A stretch of DNA of 9,799 nucleotides from Candidatus Rokuibacteriota bacterium (GTDB taxonomy: Bacteria > Methylomirabilota > Methylomirabilia > Rokubacteriales > CSP1-6), in contig JACORX010000442.1 in the NCBI GenBank assembly GCA_016179165.1, positions 1 through 9,799 on the forward strand, given 5' to 3'. Made by a program: the position numbers and the translations under genes. Below the pieces are notes generated by a model. That model ran no database searches. It was not told where the DNA came from and saw nothing but the letters and a program-made list of their open reading frames with translations. Shown here one piece after another: positions 1 to 6,013 of this stretch; position 1 is the stretch's first letter; every line of letters starts with the position of its first letter.

Positions 1-2
1 AC

Positions 3-677
3 TATGATGTGTTCATCAAGGAGCTGGATCGTGTGTGGGTGGAATGTCATCGCGTCTTGGTCCAGGGGGGCCGCCTCATCATTGTGGTGGGGGATGTGTG
101 CCTCTCCAGAAGGAAACACGGGGAGCACAAAGTTGTTCCACTCCACGCTTCAATCCAGGAACATTGTGCCGCTGTAGGGTTTCACAACCTGGCTCCGATC
201 ATCTGGTACAAGATTGCAAACGCCGTCTTTGAGGTCGACAACGGTACCGCATTCCTTGGGAAACCCTACGAGCCCAACGGAATCGTCAAGAACGATATCG
301 AGTTCATCTTGATGCAGCGAAAGCCCGGCGGCTATCGACGCCCGACAGCGGCAATGAGATTGCTCAGTCTAATCGGAGAGAAGAATCACAAGCTCTGGTT
401 CAATCAAATTCTCGATCTCCGCGGAGCATCCACCAAGAATCATCCGGCCCCATTTCCACTTGAGCTGGCCGAGCGGCTCATTCGAATGTTTAGTTTCGCC
501 ACCGATACTGTGCTTGATCCGTTTGGCGGGACAGGAACGACAAGCTTGGCCGCCTCCCGCTGGGGACGCAACAGCATTAGCGTGGAGATCGACCCGGGAT
601 ACCACGCCGCATCTGTGGCGCGCGCAAGAGCCTCCATCAAGCAGGAGAAACTCGTAGCGAATATCTCAAAACGCTAG
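3..677 (+). CDS. Site-specific DNA methyltransferase, beta class (5'-partial)
   Basis: Transfers a methyl group from S-adenosylmethionine to an exocyclic amine of adenine (N6) or cytosine (N4) in a specific DNA site; the cytoplasmic modification half of a restriction-modification system. The frame is open to the left edge, so the GTG at 9 is only the first start-like codon and the true start and the catalytic (D/S)PPY motif lie upstream. Visible in order: the stretch after motif IV with EVHRVL-type 'ECHRVLVQGGRLIIVVGD', a variable target-recognition region, motif X 'HPAPFPLELAERLI', motif I (AdoMet binding) 'VLDPFGGTGTT' at about residues 167-177, and motif II 'SVEID'. Motif I after the catalytic part is the beta-class order. 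Its end lies 20 bases from the end of the opposing gene, its likely restriction partner. Base composition is clearly less GC-rich than genes after 1320. Target sequence cannot be told from here. Confidence 0.92.
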   Translation, partial: YDVFIKELDRVWVECHRVLVQGGRLIIVVGDVCLSRRKHGEHKVVPLHASIQEHCAAVGFHNLAPIIWYKIANAVFEVDNGTAFLGKPYEPNGIVKNDIEFILMQRKPGGYRRPTAAMRLLSLIGEKNHKLWFNQILDLRGASTKNHPAPFPLELAERLIRMFSFATDTVLDPFGGTGTTSLAASRWGRNSISVEIDPGYHAASVARARASIKQEKLVANISKR

Positions 678-697
678 CGATAGGAAGCTTCGGAAGG

Positions 698-1315
698 TCA
701 CTGGCTGGGGCGAAGCGAAGGGTTGCGCTTGATCACCTCCGCTACCAATTCATCAAAGAATCTAGAAAGGTCATCCTCGGTGGTAAGCAACCGAGGGCCT
801 GCCGAAAAATCAACCTTGACCACGGCTGCTGCTTCAATCATCCCGACGCTCCACGATGGAGCCCGCCGTCCGGATAGACTAGAAAGCCGCTGACTGAGTA
901 CATCAAACCAAGAGCCATCACGTCGATCAGGTTGGTCCTTGGAAACATCAAAGATCATGATGTATCCAACGACAATCTCAGGGGAGTACATCTGTACGTT
1001 CGTTGTCTCTCCCATCAGATCGTCAATCCTGTTTGGAACTGTCCCTGCGAGATTGCTCAGGATGGACTTCGCAGATATCGCGAGCCTGGGCTTTTGATGG
1101 TATTCCCACGAAACGTCCCACTGCTTCGGTCGCCCCCCGCCAGGAATCTGGACCTCTGCGCTGGCATCCGCCAAGCCCCTAACGCTCAGTTGGTGGATGC
1201 AGTACTTGGCCAGAGCTTGAAGGCGAATGGTTGAAGTGGTCTTCTCGTCGGTAACAGCAATCTTGTAGAGCGACTCGATGGCCACTTGAAGCGAGATTGG
1301 CGGCTCCGGGGTCAT
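698..1315 (-). CDS. Probable type II restriction endonuclease (PD-(D/E)XK-like)
   Basis: I infer a cognate nuclease cutting the site protected by the neighbouring methyltransferase; I do not recognise the exact family. About 205 residues, a usual size for a small type II enzyme. Counted from the ATG at 1315: D67 in 'QWDVSWE' and 'LAISAKS' with K83 fit a PD-(D/E)XK core in which Ser replaces the middle acid. Next comes 'NRIDDLMGE' and a hydrophobic strand 'VVGYIMIFD', a layout I associate with endonuclease-fold proteins. The start at 1315 is chosen because AGAGGTGG lies just upstream. An in-frame ATG at 1342 would add nine residues (GPVRERWA) read from the opposite strand of the acetamidase gene, so it is less likely. 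It is convergent with the methyltransferase gene, spaced 20 bases, and shares its lower GC. Alternative: another protein associated with the methylase. Function is inference from fold-like motifs plus context. Confidence 0.7.
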   Translation of the reverse strand: MTPEPPISLQVAIESLYKIAVTDEKTTSTIRLQALAKYCIHQLSVRGLADASAEVQIPGGGRPKQWDVSWEYHQKPRLAISAKSILSNLAGTVPNRIDDLMGETTNVQMYSPEIVVGYIMIFDVSKDQPDRRDGSWFDVLSQRLSSLSGRRAPSWSVGMIEAAAVVKVDFSAGPRLLTTEDDLSRFFDELVAEVIKRNPSLRPSQ

Positions 1316-1345
1316 AGCCCACCTCTCCCTGACCGGGCCCATCTA
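1305..1345. other. Junction between R-M cassette and acetamidase gene
   Basis: Left of here the DNA is about half G+C and reads as the endonuclease gene on the minus strand. To the right it is strongly GC-rich and reads on the plus strand as acetamidase/formamidase. In the acetamidase frame, family-like residues ('LTGPIYVNGAEPGDV') run back to about 1320; before that the frame gives an unrelated short string and a stop at 1287-1289. The endonuclease ATG at 1313-1315 thus sits at the breakpoint. No obvious direct repeat or inverted repeat marks it. Either an insertion or replacement event, or a chimeric assembly join. Confidence 0.65.
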
Positions 1346-1370
1346 CGTCAACGGCGCCGAGCCCGGCGAC

Positions 1371-2114
1371 GTGATGGAGATCCGCATCCTCAAGATCACG
1401 CCCAAGGCCTTCGGGACCAACTTCAACCTGCCGGGCAAGGAGTTCCCGACGATCGGGGCGCTGGCGCCCGAGATGCCGGACGGCTTCGTGAAGTACTTCT
1501 ACCTCGACTGGGACAAGCGCCAGGCCGAGTTCAAGCCGGGCGTCATGATCGATCTCCAGCCCTTCCCGGGCACCCTCGCCGTCGGCATCGACCCCAAGGA
1601 CCCGTCGCCCCGCAAGGGCGGCGCGACCGACCCGATGGCGCCGGTGTCCACGATCAGGCCGTGGAAAAACGGCTCCAACATGGACATCAACGAGCTCCAG
1701 GAAGGCACGACGATCTTCATCCCCATCTTCCTCAAGGGCGGGCTCGTCTGGACGGGCGACTCCCACTGCCGCCAGGGCAACGGCGAGGTCAACCTGACCG
1801 CGCTCGAGTGCTCCTACCGGGAGATCGTGATGCAGCTCATCGTCCGCAAGGACATGAAGATCGAGTGGCCGCGCATGGAGAACAAGACCCACTGGATCGC
1901 GATCGGCTTCGACGAGGATCTCAACAAGGCCATGGTCAACGCGGTCCGTGAGGCCGTGGATATGCTGGCCGCGCAGAAGATGGTGCCGCTCAGCCGCTAC
2001 GAGGCGTACTCGCTCGTGTCCATGGTGGGCGACTGCCGGGTCAGCCAGGTGGTGGACGTCCGCAAGGGCGTGCACTGCATGATCCCGAAGTCGATCTTCA
2101 CCGCCAAGAAGTAG
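1371..2114 (+). CDS. Acetamidase/formamidase family protein, 5'-truncated
   Basis: The family (FmdA/AmdA) hydrolyses formamide, acetamide or related short amides to ammonia and the acid in the cytoplasm. Seen here: the interior block 'GPIYVNGAEPGDVMEIRIL' (beginning before the GTG at 1371), then 'NMDINELQEGTTIFIPI' and the signature 'GDSHCRQGNGEV' at about residues 127-138, matching the family pattern GDxHxxQGxGE. About 247 residues are predicted from 1371; the family is usually about 300 or more, and the missing part is N-terminal. Family similarity extends back to about 1320 with no start codon in its proper place, so the gene has lost its 5' end at the R-M junction and is probably a non-functional remnant. 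The GTG 1371/ATG 1374 are only fortuitous internal starts. The stop is 2 bases before the GTG of the metal-binding protein gene, suggesting a former common transcript. Confidence 0.85.
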   Translation: MMEIRILKITPKAFGTNFNLPGKEFPTIGALAPEMPDGFVKYFYLDWDKRQAEFKPGVMIDLQPFPGTLAVGIDPKDPSPRKGGATDPMAPVSTIRPWKNGSNMDINELQEGTTIFIPIFLKGGLVWTGDSHCRQGNGEVNLTALECSYREIVMQLIVRKDMKIEWPRMENKTHWIAIGFDEDLNKAMVNAVREAVDMLAAQKMVPLSRYEAYSLVSMVGDCRVSQVVDVRKGVHCMIPKSIFTAKK

Positions 2115-2116
2115 TC

Positions 2117-3070
2117 GTGGCGCTGCGCGCGCTCCTCGGCGCCGCGCTCGTCTTTTGGGTCGTCGCGGCGGCGTGGTGGGTCGTCGCGGCGGCGTGGTGG
2201 GCCGCCGCTCCCGCGTGGGGCGGCGGCCCGCTTGCCGTCGTGGCGACCTCGACCGACCTCAAGGCGCTGGTCGAGGAGGTCGGCGGCGACCGCGTGCGCG
2301 TGGAAGGGCTCGCCCCGCCGCTCGCTGACCCGCACGCAGTCGAGATCAAACCGGGGCAGATTGCCGCGCTCCGCGGCGCGGCGCTCCTGGTCCGCGTCGG
2401 CCTCGACCACGAGCCGTGGCTGGCGGGGCTGCTCCGGACCGTCGGCGACGCCCGCTTGGCTCCGGGCGGCTCGAGCGTTCTCGACTGCTCGAAGGGGATC
2501 GACCTCCTGCAGGCCGTCGTTGCACGGGTCAAGCCGGAGAGGGGCGACCATGTCCACGGCTTCGGCAACACGCACTACTGGCTCGATCCAGAGAACGCGC
2601 GGCCGATCACCGCGGGCATCCTGGAAGCGCTCGTGCGCCTCGCTCCAAGCGAGCGCGCGTACTTCGAGTCGCGCCGCGCGGCCTTCCTCACGCGCCTCGA
2701 TGCCGGGCTCAAGCGCTGGACGGACGCGATGGGCCCGTATCGCGGCACAAAGGTCGTCGTGGTCCACGAGAGCTGGCCGTACTTCGCCAGGCGCTTCGGC
2801 CTCCAGATCGTGGCGGCCGTCGAGCCGGTTCCTGGAGTCCCGCCCTCTCCCGCCTACCTGGCCACGCTCACCAGGCAAATGAAGGACGGCAACGTGCGCG
2901 TGCTGATCGCCGAGCCCTACTCGAGCGCCGCGCTCGTCGCCCGCGTCGCGTCGCTGAGCGGCGCCCGCGCCGTGACGCTCGTGGCCTCGGTCGGCGGCGC
3001 TCCCGAGGCCCGCGACTACGTCGCCCTCTTCGACCTCGACGTCGCGCGCCTCGTCGAAGCGCTCCGCTGA
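2117..3070 (+). CDS. Metal ABC transporter substrate-binding protein (ZnuA/TroA-like)
   Basis: Captures Zn(II) or Mn(II) outside the inner membrane and delivers it to an ABC-3 permease. 317 residues, normal for cluster A-I binding proteins. An N-terminal hydrophobic signal segment (residues 1-33) precedes the mature start near 'LAVVATSTDLKALVEEVGGDRV', the typical first strand and helix. Candidate ligands are H73 ('DPHAVEIKP'), H153 ('NTHYWLDPEN') and H217 ('VVVHESWPYF'), with E266 or D306 as a possible fourth. Three His ligands fit zinc better than manganese, but this is inference. Only a short His-containing loop ('GDHVHGFGN', about 143-151) is present instead of the long His-rich loop of E. 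coli ZnuA. The signal segment holds two exact 21-base units. GTG start at 2117, 2 bases after the acetamidase stop; the permease starts 7 bases after this stop. No lipobox Cys is visible. Confidence 0.9.
   Translation: MALRALLGAALVFWVVAAAWWVVAAAWWAAAPAWGGGPLAVVATSTDLKALVEEVGGDRVRVEGLAPPLADPHAVEIKPGQIAALRGAALLVRVGLDHEPWLAGLLRTVGDARLAPGGSSVLDCSKGIDLLQAVVARVKPERGDHVHGFGNTHYWLDPENARPITAGILEALVRLAPSERAYFESRRAAFLTRLDAGLKRWTDAMGPYRGTKVVVVHESWPYFARRFGLQIVAAVEPVPGVPPSPAYLATLTRQMKDGNVRVLIAEPYSSAALVARVASLSGARAVTLVASVGGAPEARDYVALFDLDVARLVEALR
2156..2201 (+). repeat. 21-base perfect tandem duplication in the signal peptide
   Basis: Two identical 21-base units, 2156-2176 and 2177-2197, followed by the first four bases of a third. 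Each unit encodes the heptad WVVAAAW, giving 'FWVVAAAWWVVAAAWW' in the hydrophobic core of the export signal. The unit length is a multiple of three, so the frame is kept. It lengthens the hydrophobic stretch and adds four Trp, unusual for a cleavable signal peptide. Confidence 0.9.
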
Positions 3071-3077
3071 TCCGCTG

Positions 3078-4376
3078 ATGCTCGAGTTCCTCTGGCTGCC
3101 ATTCCTCGCGTGCCTCGTGCTGACGGGCATCCACGTGTACCTCGGGCTCCACGTCCTGGCCCGCGGCGTCATCTTCGTGGACTTGGCGCTGGCGCAGGTC
3201 GCCGCGCTCGGCATCACGATCGCCTTCCTCGCGGGGCATCCGATCCAGAGCGAGGCGGCCTACTGGTACGCGCTCGCCTTTACCGTCGGCGGCGCCGCGC
3301 TCTTCTCTCTGACGCGCATCCGCCGCGCGATCGCCATCCCCCAGGAGGCTCTCATTGGCATCGTCTACGCGGTCTCGGCGGCGCTCACCGTCCTGGTCGT
3401 GGACCGCGCGCCGCAGGGCGCGGAGCACATCAAGCAGCTCCTCGTCGGAAGCATCCTGACCGTCACGCCCGGTGACGTGGGGCGGCTCGCGCTTCTGTAC
3501 GCCGTGCTCGGCGCGCTCCACGCGGCGATTCGCCGGCCGCTCCTCGAGATCTCGTTCGACTCCGACGGCGCCGCCGCGCGGGGACGCGCCGTGCGCTGGT
3601 GGGACTTCGCCTTCTACCTGACCTTCGGTGTCGTGGTCACGAGCTCGGTGCGCGTGGCTGGCGTCCTGCTCGTCTTCTCCTACCTGATCGTTCCCGCCGC
3701 CGTGGGCGCGCTGCTGTCAGGCTCGGTCACGGGCCGCCTTGCCATCGGGTGGACCGTCGGCGCGGTTGTGAGCACGCTCGGCCTCTGGGCGTCCTTCGCC
3801 TGGGACCTGCCGACGGGCGCTGCCGTGGTCGCGACCTTCGGCGCTCTCATGGCCGCGGTCGCGTGCGTGCTCGGCTTCCGGGCGCTCGCGGGGGGCGTGA
3901 GAGCGCGCGGCTGGGAAGCCCTGCGCGGCGTCGCCATCGTCGCGGGCGCGGCCGTCGGGCTCGCGGGGCTCCTGCTCGCGGCCTTTCCCCGGATGGACCA
4001 CCACTGGCTCGATTGGATCGAGGAGACGGTTCCAGGCGTCGAGCTCGCCTTTCTCACGCCGGCGGAGCGCCAGACCTGGCGCGACAGCGTCGAGGCGCTC
4101 GAACGCGGAACGGCCGAGCTCCGGCGGCTCAAGACTCTCGAGGTCGACGTCCAGTGGGGGCGGGCGACGCTCACCCCGGAGCAGCAGGAGCGGCTGCGCC
4201 AATTCCTCGCCTCCCGCGGTGAGATCACCGCCGGCGACCGCTTCGTGCTGAAGACGCTGCGGAGTCGGGCCCGCGAGCGCCAGCGCGTTTGGCTCGGGCT
4301 GCCGCTCCTGATCCTCGGGGCGGTCGCGGCGGGCCTGCTCGCATCACGCGCGGGCCGGCGGGCGCCGGCGCGGTAG
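3078..4376 (+). CDS. Metal ABC transporter permease, ABC-3 family, with C-terminal extension
   Basis: Inner-membrane channel subunit of a ZnuABC/TroABC-type importer. Residues 1 to about 275 form the ABC-3 domain: multiple membrane helices starting 'FLWLPFLACLVLTGIHVYLG', the conserved 'RGVIFVDLALAQVAALG' (29-45), 'QEALIGIVYAVSAALTVL' (89-106), 'GAEHIKQLLVGSIL' (114-127) and 'RVAGVLLVFSYLIVPAA' (192-208). ABC-3 permeases are usually about 260-300 residues; this one has 432. The surplus is a further helix (about 284-303), a soluble, charged, helix-prone stretch of about 100 residues ('MDHHWLDWIEE', 'ALERGTAELRRLKTLEVDV', 'TPEQQERLRQFLASRG'), and a last membrane helix (405-423). It starts 7 bases after the binding-protein stop, so the two are one operon. 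No ATPase gene with Walker motifs is in the window. The role of the tail is unknown. Confidence 0.9.
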   Translation: MLEFLWLPFLACLVLTGIHVYLGLHVLARGVIFVDLALAQVAALGITIAFLAGHPIQSEAAYWYALAFTVGGAALFSLTRIRRAIAIPQEALIGIVYAVSAALTVLVVDRAPQGAEHIKQLLVGSILTVTPGDVGRLALLYAVLGALHAAIRRPLLEISFDSDGAAARGRAVRWWDFAFYLTFGVVVTSSVRVAGVLLVFSYLIVPAAVGALLSGSVTGRLAIGWTVGAVVSTLGLWASFAWDLPTGAAVVATFGALMAAVACVLGFRALAGGVRARGWEALRGVAIVAGAAVGLAGLLLAAFPRMDHHWLDWIEETVPGVELAFLTPAERQTWRDSVEALERGTAELRRLKTLEVDVQWGRATLTPEQQERLRQFLASRGEITAGDRFVLKTLRSRARERQRVWLGLPLLILGAVAAGLLASRAGRRAPAR

Positions 4377-4400
4377 GCTGCGCGGGTAACCCTGACCGGC

Positions 4401-4429
4401 TTGACTGCTTGACTGCCAGGGACTAAGCT
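4401..4429 (+). promoter_or_regulatory. Possible promoter upstream of the ferritin-like gene
   Basis: TTGACTGC occurs twice in tandem (4401-4408, 4409-4416). TTGACT at 4401-4406, then 17 bases, then TAAGCT at 4424-4429 resembles a sigma-70 arrangement, with a good -35 and a weak -10 (three of six matches). The start codon at 4444 would be about 14 bases after the -10, implying a very short leader; no ribosome binding site is visible. Weak evidence. Confidence 0.25.
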
Positions 4430-4443
4430 CGCGCCACGTTCTT

Positions 4444-4884
4444 ATGGCCCAGAATCCAGAGAGGCGGGAATCGCTTGCGGCGACCTTCGAGCGGCATGCC
4501 GAGGAAGAAGGCAAGATTCTGGCCCAGTACCGCACACTGGTGGAGAAACTGGGGGACGGCCCCGCTCGCTTTCTCATCAAGCTCATCTTGACCGAGGAAG
4601 AGCTGCACCACGAGCTGCTGCGCGCCACAGCCAAGTGGTTGCGCGAACATTCGGGAGCGGACGGGAACGCGATTCCTCCGGGCGCGAGTGCGGAGGAACT
4701 CCTGCGGCGCACGGAGCAGCTGCAACACCACGAGAAGGAAACCATTGAGGCGTGCCGGAGTCTCCGATCCGACCTCTCGGGCACGGGTGGAGAACTTCTC
4801 TCAAGCGTGCTCGATATCATGGCAATGGATAGCGAGAAGCATCATCGGCTACTCACGGCGGTGCAGAAGATGATAAAGGGCTAA
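4444..4884 (+). CDS. Small ferritin-like di-iron protein (hypothetical)
   Basis: 146 residues, predicted all-helical and cytoplasmic, with no signal peptide. Two halves each carry a Glu-rich helix followed by ExxH: 'HAEEEGK' (18-24) with 'TEEELHHELL' (50-59; E52xxH55 or E53xxH56), and 'HHEKET' (95-100) with 'DSEKHHRLL' (129-137; E131xxH134). This E/ExxH...E/ExxH pattern is the hallmark of the ferritin-like di-iron four-helix bundle, as in rubrerythrin and related proteins. The C-terminal CxxC rubredoxin domain of classical rubrerythrin is absent. Likely a peroxide- or iron-handling protein; the substrate is not known. It stands alone, 67 bases after the permease gene and in the same direction. 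Its adjacency to a metal importer is suggestive only. ATG at 4444 is the first in-frame start; no Shine-Dalgarno is evident. Confidence 0.7.
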   Translation: MAQNPERRESLAATFERHAEEEGKILAQYRTLVEKLGDGPARFLIKLILTEEELHHELLRATAKWLREHSGADGNAIPPGASAEELLRRTEQLQHHEKETIEACRSLRSDLSGTGGELLSSVLDIMAMDSEKHHRLLTAVQKMIKG

Positions 4885-4901
4885 CGGACGAGGGATAGGG
4901 T

Positions 4902-5008
4902 GTCGTTATCGCCCTCCTGATTTTCTGCGCGCCGGCCGCGGCCTCCGAGATTGAGATGTCGCGGCCCAGCTCAAGGCGCACTACAAGGCGTTCTGGAAAG
5001 AGCCCTGA
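4902..5008 (+). pseudogene. Possible frameshifted scrap of a small secreted-protein gene
   Basis: Frame 4902-4955 reads 'VVIALLIFCAPAAASEIE', which looks like the end of a signal peptide with an A-x-A-S cleavage site. A different frame, 4955-5008, reads 'DVAAQLKAHYKAFWKEP' and ends in TGA. Joined by a single frameshift near 4955 they would make a short exported peptide, but there is no start codon in place (a stop lies at 4896-4898). Could be chance in GC-rich DNA. The rest of the 4885-5045 gap shows nothing else I can support. Confidence 0.2.
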
Positions 5009-5045
5009 GCGAGGAGAGGAGCGGCTTCCACCGTAGGACGGCGGG

Positions 5046-6008
5046 TCAGAAAGCCGCGCCGGCCTCGAGCGTAGGCAGGTAGTGGGGTGTGTCCGGAAAA
5101 CCGATGGGGCGGATGGCCGGCAGCGTGACGCCCGCCTCGCGATAGGACGCCATGAAGGCCCGGAGCGCCTCGGCGTCGCCGACCGCGCCCAGACCCCGCG
5201 CGATGCGGTCGTCCACTGCCGCTGGACCCGGCGCCGCATCCCAGGCGGCGACCTCGGCGCCGAAGCCGGACTTCTCCAGCATCGCGCGGTAAAAAGGCAG
5301 GGCCAGGTAGCGCGCGAGCTCGCCCTTGAAGGCCACCGTAGCCGCGACACGGTCCGCGGTCACCGCCGCCGGTACCGAGGCCACGATCTCGAAGCCGTCG
5401 AGCGCCTTGCCGGCCCGCCGGCGCCCGCGGCGGATGGCGGGCACCGCGTAGTCACGGACGTAGGCGGGGGCGCAGAGCCAGAGGACCGCGCCGTCGGCGA
5501 TCTCGCCGGCGAGCTCGAGCATCGCTGGCCCCAGCCCCGCCAGGTAGAGCGGCGGCGGCGCCGGCAGCCGCGGCACCCCGCTCTGCCACGCCACGCGATA
5601 GCGCGGCCCCGCGTGCTCGACGCGGCCCGTGAGCGCCTGGCGCAGAACCGCGACATATTCGCGGACAACCTCGAGCGGCCGGCCCATGTCGAGGCCGAGG
5701 GCGCCTTCCATCATCGAGCGGTGACTCACGCCGATACCGAGACGGAGCCTGCCGCCCGAGACCTCCTGAAGCGTCAACGCCTCCTGTGCCAGCAGCACCG
5801 GATGGCGTGGGTAGATCGGCAGGACGCCCGTGCCCAGGCCGACGCGGGGCGCGGCGTGCGCGTATGCCGCCAAAACCTGAAGCCCGTCGCGCCCGAGGCC
5901 GTGGGTAACCCAGACGCTCTCGTAGCCCGCGGCGTCGGCCCGACGGGCGAGGTCCACAGCCGCGTCGAGATCGGCGCCCGGGGAGAGGAAAATCGCGGTG
6001 CGCGGCAT
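5046..6008 (-). CDS. LLM-class (luciferase-like) flavin/F420-dependent oxidoreductase
   Basis: Bacterial luciferase-like TIM-barrel enzyme that transfers hydride using reduced coenzyme F420 or FMN; the natural substrate cannot be told. 320 residues, usual for the family. Seen: first strand and helix 'AIFLSPGADLDAAVDLARRADAAGYESVWVTH' region (5-36), 'RVGLGTGVLPIYPRHPVLLAQEALTLQEVSGGRL' region (55-88) containing the conserved xGxG(V/I) and R-HP motifs, 'LGIGVSHR' (90-97), and 'AGEIADGAVLWL' (167-178), the typical late cofactor-side strand. The start is ATG at 6008: the open frame continues upstream to 6158, but the extra 50 residues are Arg/Gly/Ala-rich and overlap the HAD gene. It begins 5 bases after the HAD stop, so it is the last gene of a three-gene unit. 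F420 use is inferred from family type, not shown. Confidence 0.88.
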   Translation of the reverse strand: MPRTAIFLSPGADLDAAVDLARRADAAGYESVWVTHGLGRDGLQVLAAYAHAAPRVGLGTGVLPIYPRHPVLLAQEALTLQEVSGGRLRLGIGVSHRSMMEGALGLDMGRPLEVVREYVAVLRQALTGRVEHAGPRYRVAWQSGVPRLPAPPPLYLAGLGPAMLELAGEIADGAVLWLCAPAYVRDYAVPAIRRGRRRAGKALDGFEIVASVPAAVTADRVAATVAFKGELARYLALPFYRAMLEKSGFGAEVAAWDAAPGPAAVDDRIARGLGAVGDAEALRAFMASYREAGVTLPAIRPIGFPDTPHYLPTLEAGAAF

Positions 6009-6013
6009 GGCGC

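Noticed and set aside
687..716. GCTTCG...CGAAGC inverted repeat between the convergent R-M genes as a terminator
   Set aside because: Six-base stem with an 18-base loop and no T-run; not convincing.
1179..2075. Long minus-strand open frame opposite the acetamidase gene
   Set aside because: His/Asp/Arg/Val-rich shadow of a GC-rich gene; the plus strand has clear family motifs.
1997..3217. 406-codon minus-strand open frame
   Set aside because: Runs antisense across three plus-strand genes and has biased low-complexity Arg/Ala/Glu composition.
4377..5045. Small RNA or riboswitch near the ferritin-like gene
   Set aside because: Gaps of 67 and about 160 bases show no recognisable structured-RNA motif.
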